A stretch of 47,641 nucleotides of DNA from Lachnospiraceae bacterium UBA3762 (GTDB taxonomy: Bacteria > Bacillota > Clostridia > Lachnospirales > Lachnospiraceae): assembly GCA_002371615.1 (NCBI GenBank), contig DFGA01000025.1, positions 1 through 47,641 on the forward strand. Direction: 5' to 3'. Positions 16,951-24,925 of the stretch are shown here, piece after piece. Position 1 is the first letter of the stretch. The number at the start of each line of letters is the position of its first letter. The notes beneath the pieces were generated by a model. The model made no database searches. It had not been told where the DNA came from and worked only from the letters and a program-made list of their open reading frames with translations. The position numbers and the translations under genes are program-made.

Positions 16951-18210
16951 AAATGCCCAAGGCGGAGCGCTCGGCCTGTAGTCATCTTCTCCTTCATAAA
17001 CAAACATGCAATCGTATCCGGGCGGGTTTTCGGGATATATCCCGTAACCGTCGGTAAAATATATCATTCCCTTAAGGTTTGTAAACTCTTTATTATCTAT
17101 CAGCGTGGCAACGTATTCGAATACCGGCCTGAAATCAGTGGCCCCGAATCCTTTTACCTGAAGATTTTCCGCAATTTGGGCAATCTCTCTTTTGTCCTTT
17201 ATCGAAACATCGCACGTAACCTCACTGTCGCACTGTATTATCCTGACATTCATCTTCTCTGAAAAAGATGATGACTGCGACAGAAGATCGTATGTTTTTT
17301 CAAGAAATCCTTTAACCAGCTTACCCTTTACGGAGGCAGATGTATCGACTGCAATGACAAAATCTCTGATCTTCTTCTCGTCAGTGTATTCAAGAGGCTC
17401 TATCAGCGGCATGTTTTTGTAATTAGCCAGTCCGTAAGTATAATACACATAGTCGAATTCATCGGGGCTTACCTTGATCTCTTCCGACATGACAGCAAAC
17501 CTTTTGATCACATCGTCGTAATCATAGGTTTTTCTGACACCCTCATTGAGATTGATAATGATAGCATCCTTACCCTTCACATCTTTCGAGAATGATTTGA
17601 GTTCCGCCGATACGCGTCTGGCTATCCTCTCCCAGTCATCCCTCGATATGATGATCTCTTCTTTATCATTATTCGTCTCTTTGCGGTGAGAGTCCGGAGA
17701 GAAAAGGCGTTTGTATTCCACGGCCGAATCCGACGATATTCCGCCGACCATGAACTCCCTGTACAGATATTCCGCAGTAAGCTTAGGCACCCACTTGTTT
17801 AGCTTTGAGAGTATGATCTGCATCTGTGTGTCGCCGGCTCTTTCGTAGCCACTATCCATTGCAAGGATCACATTTTCTACGGCTATGTCACAGGCCAGAT
17901 CCCAGTATTCTCTGTTTGCTATATCCTTCCTCGAATAGTGAAGAAATATATTGTGAAATATCACGTGAAGGAGCAGCCTGATCGCAAAACAGGGATCATC
18001 CCTGTAATCTCTTAAAAGTTTAACGGGATTATACGAAAGATACCCGGCATCACTTACATACCCCGTAAGCGCTGCGTCCTCTTCAAGTTTAACAGCCGCA
18101 AGAGACTTGTCAAAGAACCGGTATTTTACGACTATGGCATCTCTTGCAAGCTCAAATACCTTTTTTGCAAGCTCTGATATTTTATTGTCATCTCTTTCGT
18201 CTATATTCAC
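16903..18210 (-). CDS. Metallopeptidase-like (DUF2201) and VWA-domain protein
   Basis: A 435-residue protein. The N-terminal part resembles DUF2201, a putative metallopeptidase, but the expected HExxH reads HVIFH (residues 82-86) with a further His at 91 and a downstream WDLACDIAVE; the catalytic Glu is missing. The C-terminal VWA domain has an intact MIDAS: DTSAS (289-293), T358 in GATDF, and D387 in FTDG. It pairs with the MoxR ATPase just downstream. The start codon is GTG at 18210 and overlaps the TGA of truA (GTGA), tying its translation to truA. Likely role: the VWA partner of a MoxR chaperone pair; the protease activity is probably lost. Confidence 0.82.
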   Translation of the reverse strand: MNIDERDDNKISELAKKVFELARDAIVVKYRFFDKSLAAVKLEEDAALTGYVSDAGYLSYNPVKLLRDYRDDPCFAIRLLLHVIFHNIFLHYSRKDIANREYWDLACDIAVENVILAMDSGYERAGDTQMQIILSKLNKWVPKLTAEYLYREFMVGGISSDSAVEYKRLFSPDSHRKETNNDKEEIIISRDDWERIARRVSAELKSFSKDVKGKDAIIINLNEGVRKTYDYDDVIKRFAVMSEEIKVSPDEFDYVYYTYGLANYKNMPLIEPLEYTDEKKIRDFVIAVDTSASVKGKLVKGFLEKTYDLLSQSSSFSEKMNVRIIQCDSEVTCDVSIKDKREIAQIAENLQVKGFGATDFRPVFEYVATLIDNKEFTNLKGMIYFTDGYGIYPENPPGYDCMFVYEGEDDYRPSAPPWAFVTIFDRDRPSVEYLA

Positions 18211-18944
18211 TGATTATAACCGATCAATGTCAGACCTTTTGCCGGAGCTGTCTTTCCGGCCTTCGATCTGTCACAGGATGAGATGATAGCGGGAATATCA
18301 TCCGGTGCGATTTTTCCTTCTCCCACCTCTATGAGAGTCCCGGCTATTATCCTTACCATATTATACAAAAAGCCGCTACCGGTAACGTATATATCTATCC
18401 TGTGTGCAGCACTCTCCACCTTCATCTCATATATCGTTCTGACAGTCGAGGAAACATCCGCCGCAGCACTGCAAAATGCCGCAAAATCGTGCTCTCCCAC
18501 AAAATACTCTGCCGCCTGCTGCATTGCCGTTGTATCAAGATTCGTATACACCCAGTAAGTATACCTGCTGTTTGTCGGCATCGGAAAAGTATCGTTCCAT
18601 ATGCTGTATCTGTATGTCTTCCTGCAATCCACCCGTCTTGGATGAAAATCACTCGCAACCTCTTCGGATTTTCTTATAACTATATCTTCAGGTAGACTTT
18701 GGTTAAGGGCGTAAGAGAATTTCTCCCCGGGAATTCTTGATGAAGTATCAAAAACGGCTATCGCGCCTTCGGCATGAACCCCGGCATCGGTCCTTGATGC
18801 ACCGATAACCTTTATATCTTCTGCAAGAAGTCTGGACAGTTCAGCGTTCAATACACCCTCTATCGTATCTTTCCCCGGCTGGTACTGCCATCCGCTGTAG
18901 TTTGTCCCGTCATATGCAACTGTAAGCATTATCCTTCTGCTCAT
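18207..18944 (-). CDS. truA: tRNA pseudouridine(38-40) synthase
   Basis: A 245-residue TruA enzyme that isomerises uridines 38-40 in the anticodon arm. The catalytic block is GASRTDAGVHAEGAIAVFDT, with the active Asp in RTDAG; YRYSIWND, FLYNMVRIIAGTLIEVGEG and KTAPAKGL are further family blocks. AAGGGA stands six bases before the ATG. It lies 41 bases after ecfT, the standard order in Firmicutes (rplQ-ecfA1-ecfA2-ecfT-truA). In many genomes rplM-rpsI follow; here the VWA/MoxR cassette follows instead. Confidence 0.97.
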   Translation of the reverse strand: MSRRIMLTVAYDGTNYSGWQYQPGKDTIEGVLNAELSRLLAEDIKVIGASRTDAGVHAEGAIAVFDTSSRIPGEKFSYALNQSLPEDIVIRKSEEVASDFHPRRVDCRKTYRYSIWNDTFPMPTNSRYTYWVYTNLDTTAMQQAAEYFVGEHDFAAFCSAAADVSSTVRTIYEMKVESAAHRIDIYVTGSGFLYNMVRIIAGTLIEVGEGKIAPDDIPAIISSCDRSKAGKTAPAKGLTLIGYNQ

Positions 18945-18985
18945 GAATAATCCCTTTTCACTGTTGAGGACTACGCATTCTTTGT

Positions 18986-19786
18986 CTAGAACATTATTCC
19001 GACCACAATTACAACAGCCAGATATAATACCAGAACGACATACGCCATAATATCACGAAATCCATAGGCCAGAGGCCTCATCTTGGTCCTTCCGTCCCCT
19101 CCGTGATAACATCTCGATTCCATGGCGATAGCAAGGTCATTTGCGCGCCTGAACGCGGATATAAAGAGCGGAACAAGTATCGGGACAAGTGATTTTACCC
19201 TACGGATAATATTGCCGCTTTCAAAATCGGCTCCTCTTGCCTGCTGTGCCTTGATTATCCTGTCAGTCTCTTCAAGCAGTACCGGTATGAATGTAAGCGC
19301 GATCGACATCATCATCGCGATCTCATGCACAGGAACCCTGAATACTTTCAGCCAGCCGAGGCTCTTTTCCAGCCCATCCGTAAGATTTGAAGGTGTAGTC
19401 GTCAGTGTCATAAGAGAAGATCCGATTATCAGATAAACAAGCCGTAATATCATAAAGGCAGCCAGTCTGACTCCTTCTATAGTTATCGTTATTTTCCAGA
19501 AAGATACAAGTTCCCTTCCGGGGGTAAGAAACGTGTTAAGAACCGCTGTAAATACAAGGATGAACAGGATCGCCTTAAGTCCGCGGAATATAAACTTTAC
19601 GGGGACATGCGACAGGGCAATCATTGATACAAGAAAAACCGTGGCAACTATATATCCCGTAAAAGTCTGGAACAAAAACAAAGAGATAACATAAATAAGA
19701 GTACCGCACAGCTTGACTCTGGGATCAAGTCTGTGAAGCACCGAATCTGTGGGATAATATTGTCCAAGTGTTATATCTCTTATCAT
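18986..19786 (-). CDS. ecfT: ECF transporter transmembrane component EcfT
   Basis: A 266-residue membrane protein with about five to six helices. It couples the ATPases to exchangeable substrate-binding S components for vitamin and metal uptake. The two cytoplasmic coupling motifs are present: QQARGADFESG (A-R-G) and AMESRCYHGG. Its start overlaps the stop of ecfA2 by four bases (ATGA). No S component is in the window, so this is the group II shared module. Confidence 0.96.
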   Translation of the reverse strand: MIRDITLGQYYPTDSVLHRLDPRVKLCGTLIYVISLFLFQTFTGYIVATVFLVSMIALSHVPVKFIFRGLKAILFILVFTAVLNTFLTPGRELVSFWKITITIEGVRLAAFMILRLVYLIIGSSLMTLTTTPSNLTDGLEKSLGWLKVFRVPVHEIAMMMSIALTFIPVLLEETDRIIKAQQARGADFESGNIIRRVKSLVPILVPLFISAFRRANDLAIAMESRCYHGGDGRTKMRPLAYGFRDIMAYVVLVLYLAVVIVVGIMF

Positions 19787-20631
19787 TTACCGAATACTCT
19801 CAGTATCTCCGATCTTGCTTCTTCGATCGTTATCAAATCATCACGCACGGGAAGGCCTGCTTTTTTCAGGTCAGACAGGATTGCAGTTACTTCCGGTACG
19901 GCAAGCCCCATCGCCTCAAGTTCTGCCCTGTGTCCGAAAACGACCCGGGTAGGTGCATCCATAACAAGCATCCCATCATTCATCACAAGTATCCGCTCGA
20001 CATGTTCCGCAAGATCATCCATTGAATGTGATACTATTATGACCGTAATATTAAGAGATGAATGCAGATGATCAGCCAGCGCCAGTATCTCTTCCCTTCC
20101 GGCCGGATCCAGTCCCGCACAGGGTTCATCAAGCACCAGTACTTCCGGTTTCATTGCAAGAACACCCGCTATAGCGACTCTCCTCTTCTCTCCGCCGGAC
20201 AGATCAAACGGAGAAACGTAGAACTGCTCATCTTTTATTCCGACAGCTTTTAAAGCTTCATATGCCCGTAGTTCGATCTCAGTCTCTTTTAAGCCAAGAT
20301 TCTTCGGTCCAAAGCACACGTCTGCGAAGACATCCTCTTCAAACAACTGGTGTTCGGGATACTGAAACACAAGTCCGACTTTACCGCGGAGTGCCTTAAT
20401 ATCATACCCGTCTGATGATATATCAACGCCGTCATAATAGATTCCGCCACCCGTAGGTTTCATAAGCCCGTTTAGATGTGTGACCAGCGTTGATTTTCCC
20501 GAACCTGTTCTTCCGACAAGGCCTATGTATTCCCCGTTTTCTACCGAGAAAGTCACATCATTCAGGGCTTTCTTCTCGAAAACCGTTCCCGGATTGTATA
20601 TATGGTCGACGTGATTGACAATTATCGACAT
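19783..20631 (-). CDS. ecfA2: ECF transporter ATPase EcfA2
   Basis: A 282-residue ABC ATPase. Walker A is GRTGSGKST, the Q-loop VFQYPEHQLFEEDV, the signature LSGGEKRRVAIAG and Walker B VLVLDEPCAGLD, with the H-loop in IIVSHSMDD. I place the start at the ATG 20631 (MSIIVNHVDHIYNPG), which matches the family N-terminus; an in-frame GTG at 20643 would add four residues. Both starts overlap or abut the end of ecfA1, so translation is coupled. Confidence 0.95.
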   Translation of the reverse strand: MSIIVNHVDHIYNPGTVFEKKALNDVTFSVENGEYIGLVGRTGSGKSTLVTHLNGLMKPTGGGIYYDGVDISSDGYDIKALRGKVGLVFQYPEHQLFEEDVFADVCFGPKNLGLKETEIELRAYEALKAVGIKDEQFYVSPFDLSGGEKRRVAIAGVLAMKPEVLVLDEPCAGLDPAGREEILALADHLHSSLNITVIIVSHSMDDLAEHVERILVMNDGMLVMDAPTRVVFGHRAELEAMGLAVPEVTAILSDLKKAGLPVRDDLITIEEARSEILRVFGK

Positions 20632-21467
20632 ATAGCCCTGCACAACTCCTCTCTCGTCAATATCCCGGATGGTATATCAAGACCTCCCTTCCGCAGTTCA
20701 TAAGCAAGCTTTGTTACCTGCGGAACGGTCAGTCTGCATTCTTCAAGTTCCTCTACTCTTGAAAAGATCTCCCTCGGAGTCCCGGACATTGCTATGCGTC
20801 CATCCTTCATAACATATATTCTGTCTGCATAGACCGCTTCTTCCATGTTATGGGTTATCAGTATGATCGTAATGTTTTCCACATCATTCAGAGCCCTGAC
20901 GGCTCTTATTACTTCTCTTCTTCCCTCCGGATCGAGCATGGCCGTCGGTTCATCGAGCACGATACATTTCGGATGCATCGCAAGTACACCTGCTATTGCC
21001 ACGCGCTGCTTCTGACCTCCGGAAAGTTTTGAAGGTGATGATTTTCTGTGATCCTGCATTTCTACCATCACAAGGCTTTCCCTGACTCTCTGCTTTATCT
21101 CTTCAGGATCTATCCCTATATTTTCCGGAGCAAATGCCACATCTTCCTCAACTATTGTTCCGATCATCTGATTTTCCGGATTTTGGAATACCATTCCGAC
21201 GCTCTTTCTGATATCCCATATTTTATCCGCATCGGTCGTATCACAACCGTCAACGTAAATCGTCCCTTCCGTCGGATGAAGCAGACTGTTGAAATGCTTG
21301 GCAAGAGTCGATTTGCCCGAACCGTTAGGCCCTAAAATGGCTATAAAATCGCCCTGTGAAATGTCAAGGTCAACTTCGTCTATTGCTCGCTTAAAACCGT
21401 CCACCTCGCCATCCTTGCCGCGCCGGACATATTCAAATATGACTTTTTTGGCTTCCAGAAAATTCAT
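20622..21467 (-). CDS. ecfA1: ECF transporter ATPase EcfA1
   Basis: A 281-residue ABC ATPase that forms a heterodimer with EcfA2. Walker A is GPNGSGKST, the Q-loop MVFQNPENQMIGTIVEED, the signature LSGGQKQRVAIAG and Walker B CIVLDEPTAMLD. The ATG at 21467 is preferred over an in-frame GTG three codons upstream (21476); neither has a strong Shine-Dalgarno. The gene follows the rplQ terminator and a 19-base repeat, so it probably has its own promoter or depends on readthrough. Confidence 0.95.
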   Translation of the reverse strand: MNFLEAKKVIFEYVRRGKDGEVDGFKRAIDEVDLDISQGDFIAILGPNGSGKSTLAKHFNSLLHPTEGTIYVDGCDTTDADKIWDIRKSVGMVFQNPENQMIGTIVEEDVAFAPENIGIDPEEIKQRVRESLVMVEMQDHRKSSPSKLSGGQKQRVAIAGVLAMHPKCIVLDEPTAMLDPEGRREVIRAVRALNDVENITIILITHNMEEAVYADRIYVMKDGRIAMSGTPREIFSRVEELEECRLTVPQVTKLAYELRKGGLDIPSGILTREELCRAICR

Positions 21468-21485
21468 ACAATTCACTCAATAATT

Positions 21486-21504
21486 GTGACAAAAAGAACC
21501 GTCC
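21486..21504 (-). repeat. 19-base dispersed repeat, copy 2
   Basis: The minus strand is identical to 2715-2733. Here the element is part of a longer interrupted inverted repeat, TTGTGACAAAA...TTTTGTCAA (21484-21514), between the rplQ terminator and ecfA1. Confidence 0.7.
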
Positions 21505-21519
21505 CTTTTGTCAATTATC

Positions 21520-21549
21520 AAAAATGGGAGCCGCACACGCGACTCCCAT
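21520..21549 (-). terminator. Terminator of the ribosomal (alpha) operon after rplQ
   Basis: ATGGGAGTCGC/GCGGCTCCCAT (21524-21549, minus strand) forms an 11-bp stem with one G-U pair and a four-base loop, followed by T residues (21520-21523). It lies 28 bases after the rplQ stop. Confidence 0.85.
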
Positions 21550-21577
21550 AGATTTTAACATACATTAATACCAAAAA

Positions 21578-22114
21578 CTATACAAGTTCAATAACAACTT
21601 CCATAGCTGCGTCTCCCTTACGGGGACCAACCTTGATTATCCTTGTATAACCACCGTTGCGGTTTGCGTACTTTGGTGCAATATCATCAAAGAGCATTGC
21701 TGCAAGGTCAACCTTCTTGGTATTGCGCTTTCTGCCTGCCGCACTATCGGGAACCTCAACTACGGGGTAGAGAACTTTGAGCATCTGCCTTCTTGCATGT
21801 AATCTTGAAGGAGAATCCTTCTTGATGGATTTCTTAACGGTCTCGTACTGTGTAACCTTCTTACCGTCAACAACCTCTTTTACACGCTTGCCGTCCTTAT
21901 CCTTTAAAGGAACTTTTGCATCAACCTCAACAGTTTCATAATTGTCACGTTCGCGAACAGCAAGAGCTATAAGACCCTCTGCAACTTTACGGATCTCCTT
22001 TGCTCTGGCCTCGGTCGTTGTTATCTTTCCATGATAGATCAGTTGTGTTACCTGATTTCTCATTAATGCTTTTCTCTGGCTGGATGTCTTTCCCAGCTTT
22101 CTGTATTTTGCCAT
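21578..22114 (-). CDS. rplQ: 50S ribosomal protein L17, long form
   Basis: A 178-residue L17. The N-terminus (YRKLGKTSSQRKALMRNQVT) and C-terminus (IAPKYANRNGGYTRIIKVGPRKGDAAMEVVIELV in part) are canonical. Between them, after LIALA near residue 52, about 50-60 extra charged residues are inserted compared with the usual 115-130-residue protein. The frame is clean, so this is a lineage-type extension and not a frameshift; I recall long L17 in Lachnospiraceae. It starts one base after rpoA stops. Confidence 0.96.
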   Translation of the reverse strand: MAKYRKLGKTSSQRKALMRNQVTQLIYHGKITTTEARAKEIRKVAEGLIALAVRERDNYETVEVDAKVPLKDKDGKRVKEVVDGKKVTQYETVKKSIKKDSPSRLHARRQMLKVLYPVVEVPDSAAGRKRNTKKVDLAAMLFDDIAPKYANRNGGYTRIIKVGPRKGDAAMEVVIELV

Positions 22115-22115
22115 C

Positions 22116-23075
22116 TTATTCCTCTCCTTCGTTCAGCTGAAGACCTAATTCATTCAGTTTTGCCAATACTTCTTCCAGCGACTTACGCCCAAGATTACGA
22201 ACCTTCATCATCTCATCCGGTGTCTTGTTTACAAGTTCAGCCACCGTATTGATGCCGGCACGCTTTAAGCAGTTGTAAGAACGAACTGATAACTCGAGTT
22301 CATCGATGTTCATATCAAGAGCCTTTTCTTTTCCTTCAGGTTCCTTATCAATCATAACGGAAACCTCTCTTGCACTTTCCGAAAGGTTGATAAACTGTGC
22401 AAGATGCTCGGAAAGAACCTTGGCTGCAAGACTTACAGCCTCATCGGGTCCGAGTGTTCCGTTTGTGTAAACGTCAAGTGTAAGCTTGTCATAGTCTGTT
22501 ACCTGACCTACACGTGTATTCTGAACCGTCATATTAACACGCTCGATAGGAGTATATATACTGTCAACAGCGATAACGCCTATCGGAAGATCTTCGTTCT
22601 TGTTCTTATCGGCTCCCACATATCCACGACCCTTTGTGATCGTCAGTTCCATGTAGAGCTTGCTGTTTGCACCACCGTTAAGAGTTGCAATTTTAATCTC
22701 CGGATTAAGGATCTCAATATCCTGATCAACCCGAATATCGGCCGCCGTTACAACACCTTCGCCTTCAAACTCAAGAACAGCCGTTTTGGGCTCATTTGAA
22801 GAGGAATTGTTACGAATGGCGAGACTCTTGATGTTCATGATGATCTCGGTAACATCTTCCTTAACACCGGGTATAGATGAGAACTCATGCAATACTCCGT
22901 CAATCTTTATCTGAGAAACTGCCGCTCCCGGAAGAGATGAAAGCATGATTCTGCGAAGAGAATTGCCAAGTGTCGTACCATAACCTCTCTCAAGAGGTTC
23001 AACGACGAATCTTCCATATCTCTTATCTTCGGATATTTCCGCAATTTCAATTCTCGGCTTTTCAAAATCGAACAT
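22116..23075 (-). CDS. rpoA: DNA-directed RNA polymerase subunit alpha
   Basis: A 319-residue alpha subunit. The N-terminal dimerisation domain (to about residue 230) has RYGRFVVEPLERGYGTTLGN and LRRIMLSSLPGAAV. After a linker, the C-terminal DNA-binding domain (about 250-315) has LSVRSYNCLKRAGINTV and RNLGRKSLEEV. It scaffolds beta and beta' assembly and contacts UP elements and regulators. It lies between rpsD and rplQ in the standard order. Confidence 0.98.
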   Translation of the reverse strand: MFDFEKPRIEIAEISEDKRYGRFVVEPLERGYGTTLGNSLRRIMLSSLPGAAVSQIKIDGVLHEFSSIPGVKEDVTEIIMNIKSLAIRNNSSSNEPKTAVLEFEGEGVVTAADIRVDQDIEILNPEIKIATLNGGANSKLYMELTITKGRGYVGADKNKNEDLPIGVIAVDSIYTPIERVNMTVQNTRVGQVTDYDKLTLDVYTNGTLGPDEAVSLAAKVLSEHLAQFINLSESAREVSVMIDKEPEGKEKALDMNIDELELSVRSYNCLKRAGINTVAELVNKTPDEMMKVRNLGRKSLEEVLAKLNELGLQLNEGEE

Positions 23076-23103
23076 AAAGTTTCTCCTCTCCTATTGATAC
23101 AAA

Positions 23104-23697
23104 TTACTTTGAATACAACTCGACTATAAGCATCTCGTCCACGGGAACATCTATTTCTTCACGTGTGGGAAGTGCCTTAACGGTTCCTTTCAAATTCTCC
23201 TGGTCTACATCAAGCCAAGCGGGAACTATCCTGCCGCCTGCTGTCTCGATGATCTCCTTGTATCTTACAGAGTCTTTCTTGCTCTCTCTAATTTCGATAA
23301 CATCGCCTGCTTTAACAAGATATGAAGGGATGTTTACAACCTTTCCGTTTACGGTAACCTGCTTATGACCTACGATCTGACGAGCCTCTCTTCTTGTTCT
23401 TGCAAAAGCAAGTCTGAAGATAACGTTATCAAGTCTTGACTCGAGCATGATCATAAGGTTTTCACCGGTCATACCCTTCTGTCTGTCAGCCTTCTCGTAG
23501 TAGTTACGGAAAGGTTTTTCAAGTACACCGTATATGAATTTTGCCTTCTGCTTTTCACGAAGCTGAAGTCCGTATTCACTAACTTTTCTGTTTGATCTCG
23601 TCAAGGTTCTTCTTGACTTTTTATCATAGCCTAAAACCGTCGGCTCAAGACCGAGGGATCTGCATCTTTTCAATACAGGAACTCTATTGACTGCCAT
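23104..23697 (-). CDS. rpsD: 30S ribosomal protein S4
   Basis: A 197-residue S4 that nucleates 30S assembly on 16S rRNA. The S4 RNA-binding domain is around residues 88-150 (MLESRLDNVIFRLAFARTR, ARQIVGHKQVTVNG). Only one cysteine occurs in the N-terminal domain, so this is the zinc-free form. It is in the usual place between rpsK and rpoA. Confidence 0.98.
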   Translation of the reverse strand: MAVNRVPVLKRCRSLGLEPTVLGYDKKSRRTLTRSNRKVSEYGLQLREKQKAKFIYGVLEKPFRNYYEKADRQKGMTGENLMIMLESRLDNVIFRLAFARTRREARQIVGHKQVTVNGKVVNIPSYLVKAGDVIEIRESKKDSVRYKEIIETAGGRIVPAWLDVDQENLKGTVKALPTREEIDVPVDEMLIVELYSK

Positions 23698-23714
23698 TTG
23701 TTTTTCCTCCTAAA

Positions 23715-24107
23715 TTAGACTCTTCTGCGCTTGGGCGGGCGGCATCCGTTATGAGGTACCGGGGTAACATCCTTAATCGATACTACTTCCAAACCTGCTG
23801 CCTGAAGCGCACGTATTGCAGCCTCACGTCCCGAACCGGGACCTTTAACGAAAACATCAACATATTTAAGGCCATGAACAAGAGCTGCCTTTGTTGCTGT
23901 TTCTGCTGCTACCTGTGCTGCATAAGGAGTAGATTTCCTTGAACCTCTGAAACCAAGCCCACCGGCACTTGCCCAAGACAGTGCGTTACCCTCGGGATCT
24001 GTGAGTGTAACTATTGTATTGTTGAAAGATGCCTGAATATGTGCCTGTCCACGTTCAACGTTTTTCTTGACACGCTTTTTAACTACTTTCTTTGTTGTTT
24101 TTGCCAT
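23715..24107 (-). CDS. rpsK: 30S ribosomal protein S11
   Basis: A 130-residue S11 of the platform of the small subunit. Family blocks are AHIQASFNNTIVTLTD, SAGGLGFRGSRKSTPYAAQ, VKGPGSGREAAIRALQ and the C-terminal VTPVPHNGCRPPKRRRV. It is encoded between rpsM and rpsD. Confidence 0.98.
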   Translation of the reverse strand: MAKTTKKVVKKRVKKNVERGQAHIQASFNNTIVTLTDPEGNALSWASAGGLGFRGSRKSTPYAAQVAAETATKAALVHGLKYVDVFVKGPGSGREAAIRALQAAGLEVVSIKDVTPVPHNGCRPPKRRRV

Positions 24108-24131
24108 TTAAACTAACCTACTTTCCGAATC

Positions 24132-24500
24132 TTATTTCTTCTTACCTGCTACTGTACGCTTGGGACCCTTACGTGTTCTTGCATTGTTCTTGGTATTCTG
24201 TCCGCGAACGGGAAGTCCCTTTCTGTGTCTGATGCCTCTGTAGCAACCAATTTCCTGAAGACGCTTGATGTTAAGTGCTACTTCTCTTTTAAGATCACCT
24301 TCCACCATGTACTCAGCGTCAATGATGTCGCTGATCTTCTTAACCTCGTCATCCGTAAGATCACGGCAACGGGTATCGGGGTTAACTTTTGCTTTTTCCA
24401 AAATCTTTGTTGCTGTAGGTCTTCCTATACCGTACACATAGGTAAGTCCGATCTCTACACGCTTGTCTCTTGGTAAATCCACACCGGAAATACGAGCCAT
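24132..24500 (-). CDS. rpsM: 30S ribosomal protein S13
   Basis: A 122-residue S13 of the 30S head, contacting the P-site tRNA with its basic tail. Blocks are ISGVDLPRDKRVEIGLTYVY, YRGIRHRKGLPVRGQNTKNN and ARTRKGPKRT. Its start is 186 bases after rpmJ, a gap filled by five hairpins (24529-24659) that is far longer than other gaps in this operon. Confidence 0.98.
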   Translation of the reverse strand: MARISGVDLPRDKRVEIGLTYVYGIGRPTATKILEKAKVNPDTRCRDLTDDEVKKISDIIDAEYMVEGDLKREVALNIKRLQEIGCYRGIRHRKGLPVRGQNTKNNARTRKGPKRTVAGKKK

Positions 24501-24528
24501 ACTTATTTACCTCTTTTCTTCTTTCTGC

Positions 24529-24659
24529 GAGCGTTACGCTCCGTTACAAATTGAATGGAAACCGCTTCGCGGTTTCATCCGGGAAACCCGGACTTGCTTG
24601 GCTTTCGCCAATTTCAACTGTAGATAGCTCTTCGGTGGGTTATTCCAAAAATCTATCTA
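24529..24659 (-). other. Cluster of five hairpins between rpmJ and rpsM
   Basis: Perfect stems are GAGCG/CGCTC (24529-24541), GAAACCGC/GCGGTTTC (24558-24576), TCCGGG/CCCGGA (24578-24592), TTGGC/GCCAA (24598-24611) and TAGATAG/CTATCTA (24621-24659, loop 25 bases). None is followed by a T run. No open frame was recognised here. Confidence 0.7.
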
Positions 24660-24686
24660 TGTTGCAGCCGCATTTTGCTTTGGGCT

Positions 24687-24800
24687 TTAGCCCTGTCTCT
24701 GCTTGTGCTTGGGGTTTTCACAGATGATCCTGATCTTACCCTTTCTCTTAATGACTTTGCACTTGTCGCAGATCGGTTTTACTGAAGATCTTACTTTCAT
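24687..24800 (-). CDS. rpmJ: 50S ribosomal protein L36
   Basis: A 37-residue L36 beginning MKVRSSVKPICDKCKV. It holds the zinc ligands C11, C14, C27 and H32, so it is the zinc-binding form. The ATG at 24800 is preceded by GAGGAGGTAACAAA, a strong ribosome binding site. It is too short to appear in most open-frame lists. It lies in its usual place between infA and rpsM. Confidence 0.96.
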   Translation of the reverse strand: MKVRSSVKPICDKCKVIKRKGKIRIICENPKHKQRQG

Positions 24801-24839
24801 TTTGTTACCTCCTCTACGATCTTTTAAAAAAATACACTA

Positions 24840-24892
24840 CGGTCCGAAAACAGACCGCTATCTATTTTAACACCAAAGGTGCTAAAATTCAA
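24840..24892 (-). promoter_or_regulatory. Internal promoter and hairpin between infA and rpmJ
   Basis: Minus strand: TTGAAT (24887-24892), a 17-base spacer and TAAAAT (24864-24869) form a good sigma-A-like promoter. Just downstream CGGTCTG/CGGACCG (24840-24857) makes a 7-bp hairpin with a TTTT loop, followed after seven bases by a T-rich run. It could reinforce expression of rpmJ to rplQ, perhaps with attenuation. Confidence 0.5.
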
Positions 24893-24925
24893 CAAAAATA
24901 TCATCTACAATATGTTGTATTTTAC

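Noticed and set aside
21578..22114. Frameshift or assembly error as cause of the long L17
   Set aside because: Both ends are canonical in one continuous frame and the insertion is charged and protein-like.
24687..24800. rpmJ missing from the operon
   Set aside because: A 37-codon L36 with C11, C14, C27 and H32 is present between infA and rpsM; it is only too short for routine open-frame listing.
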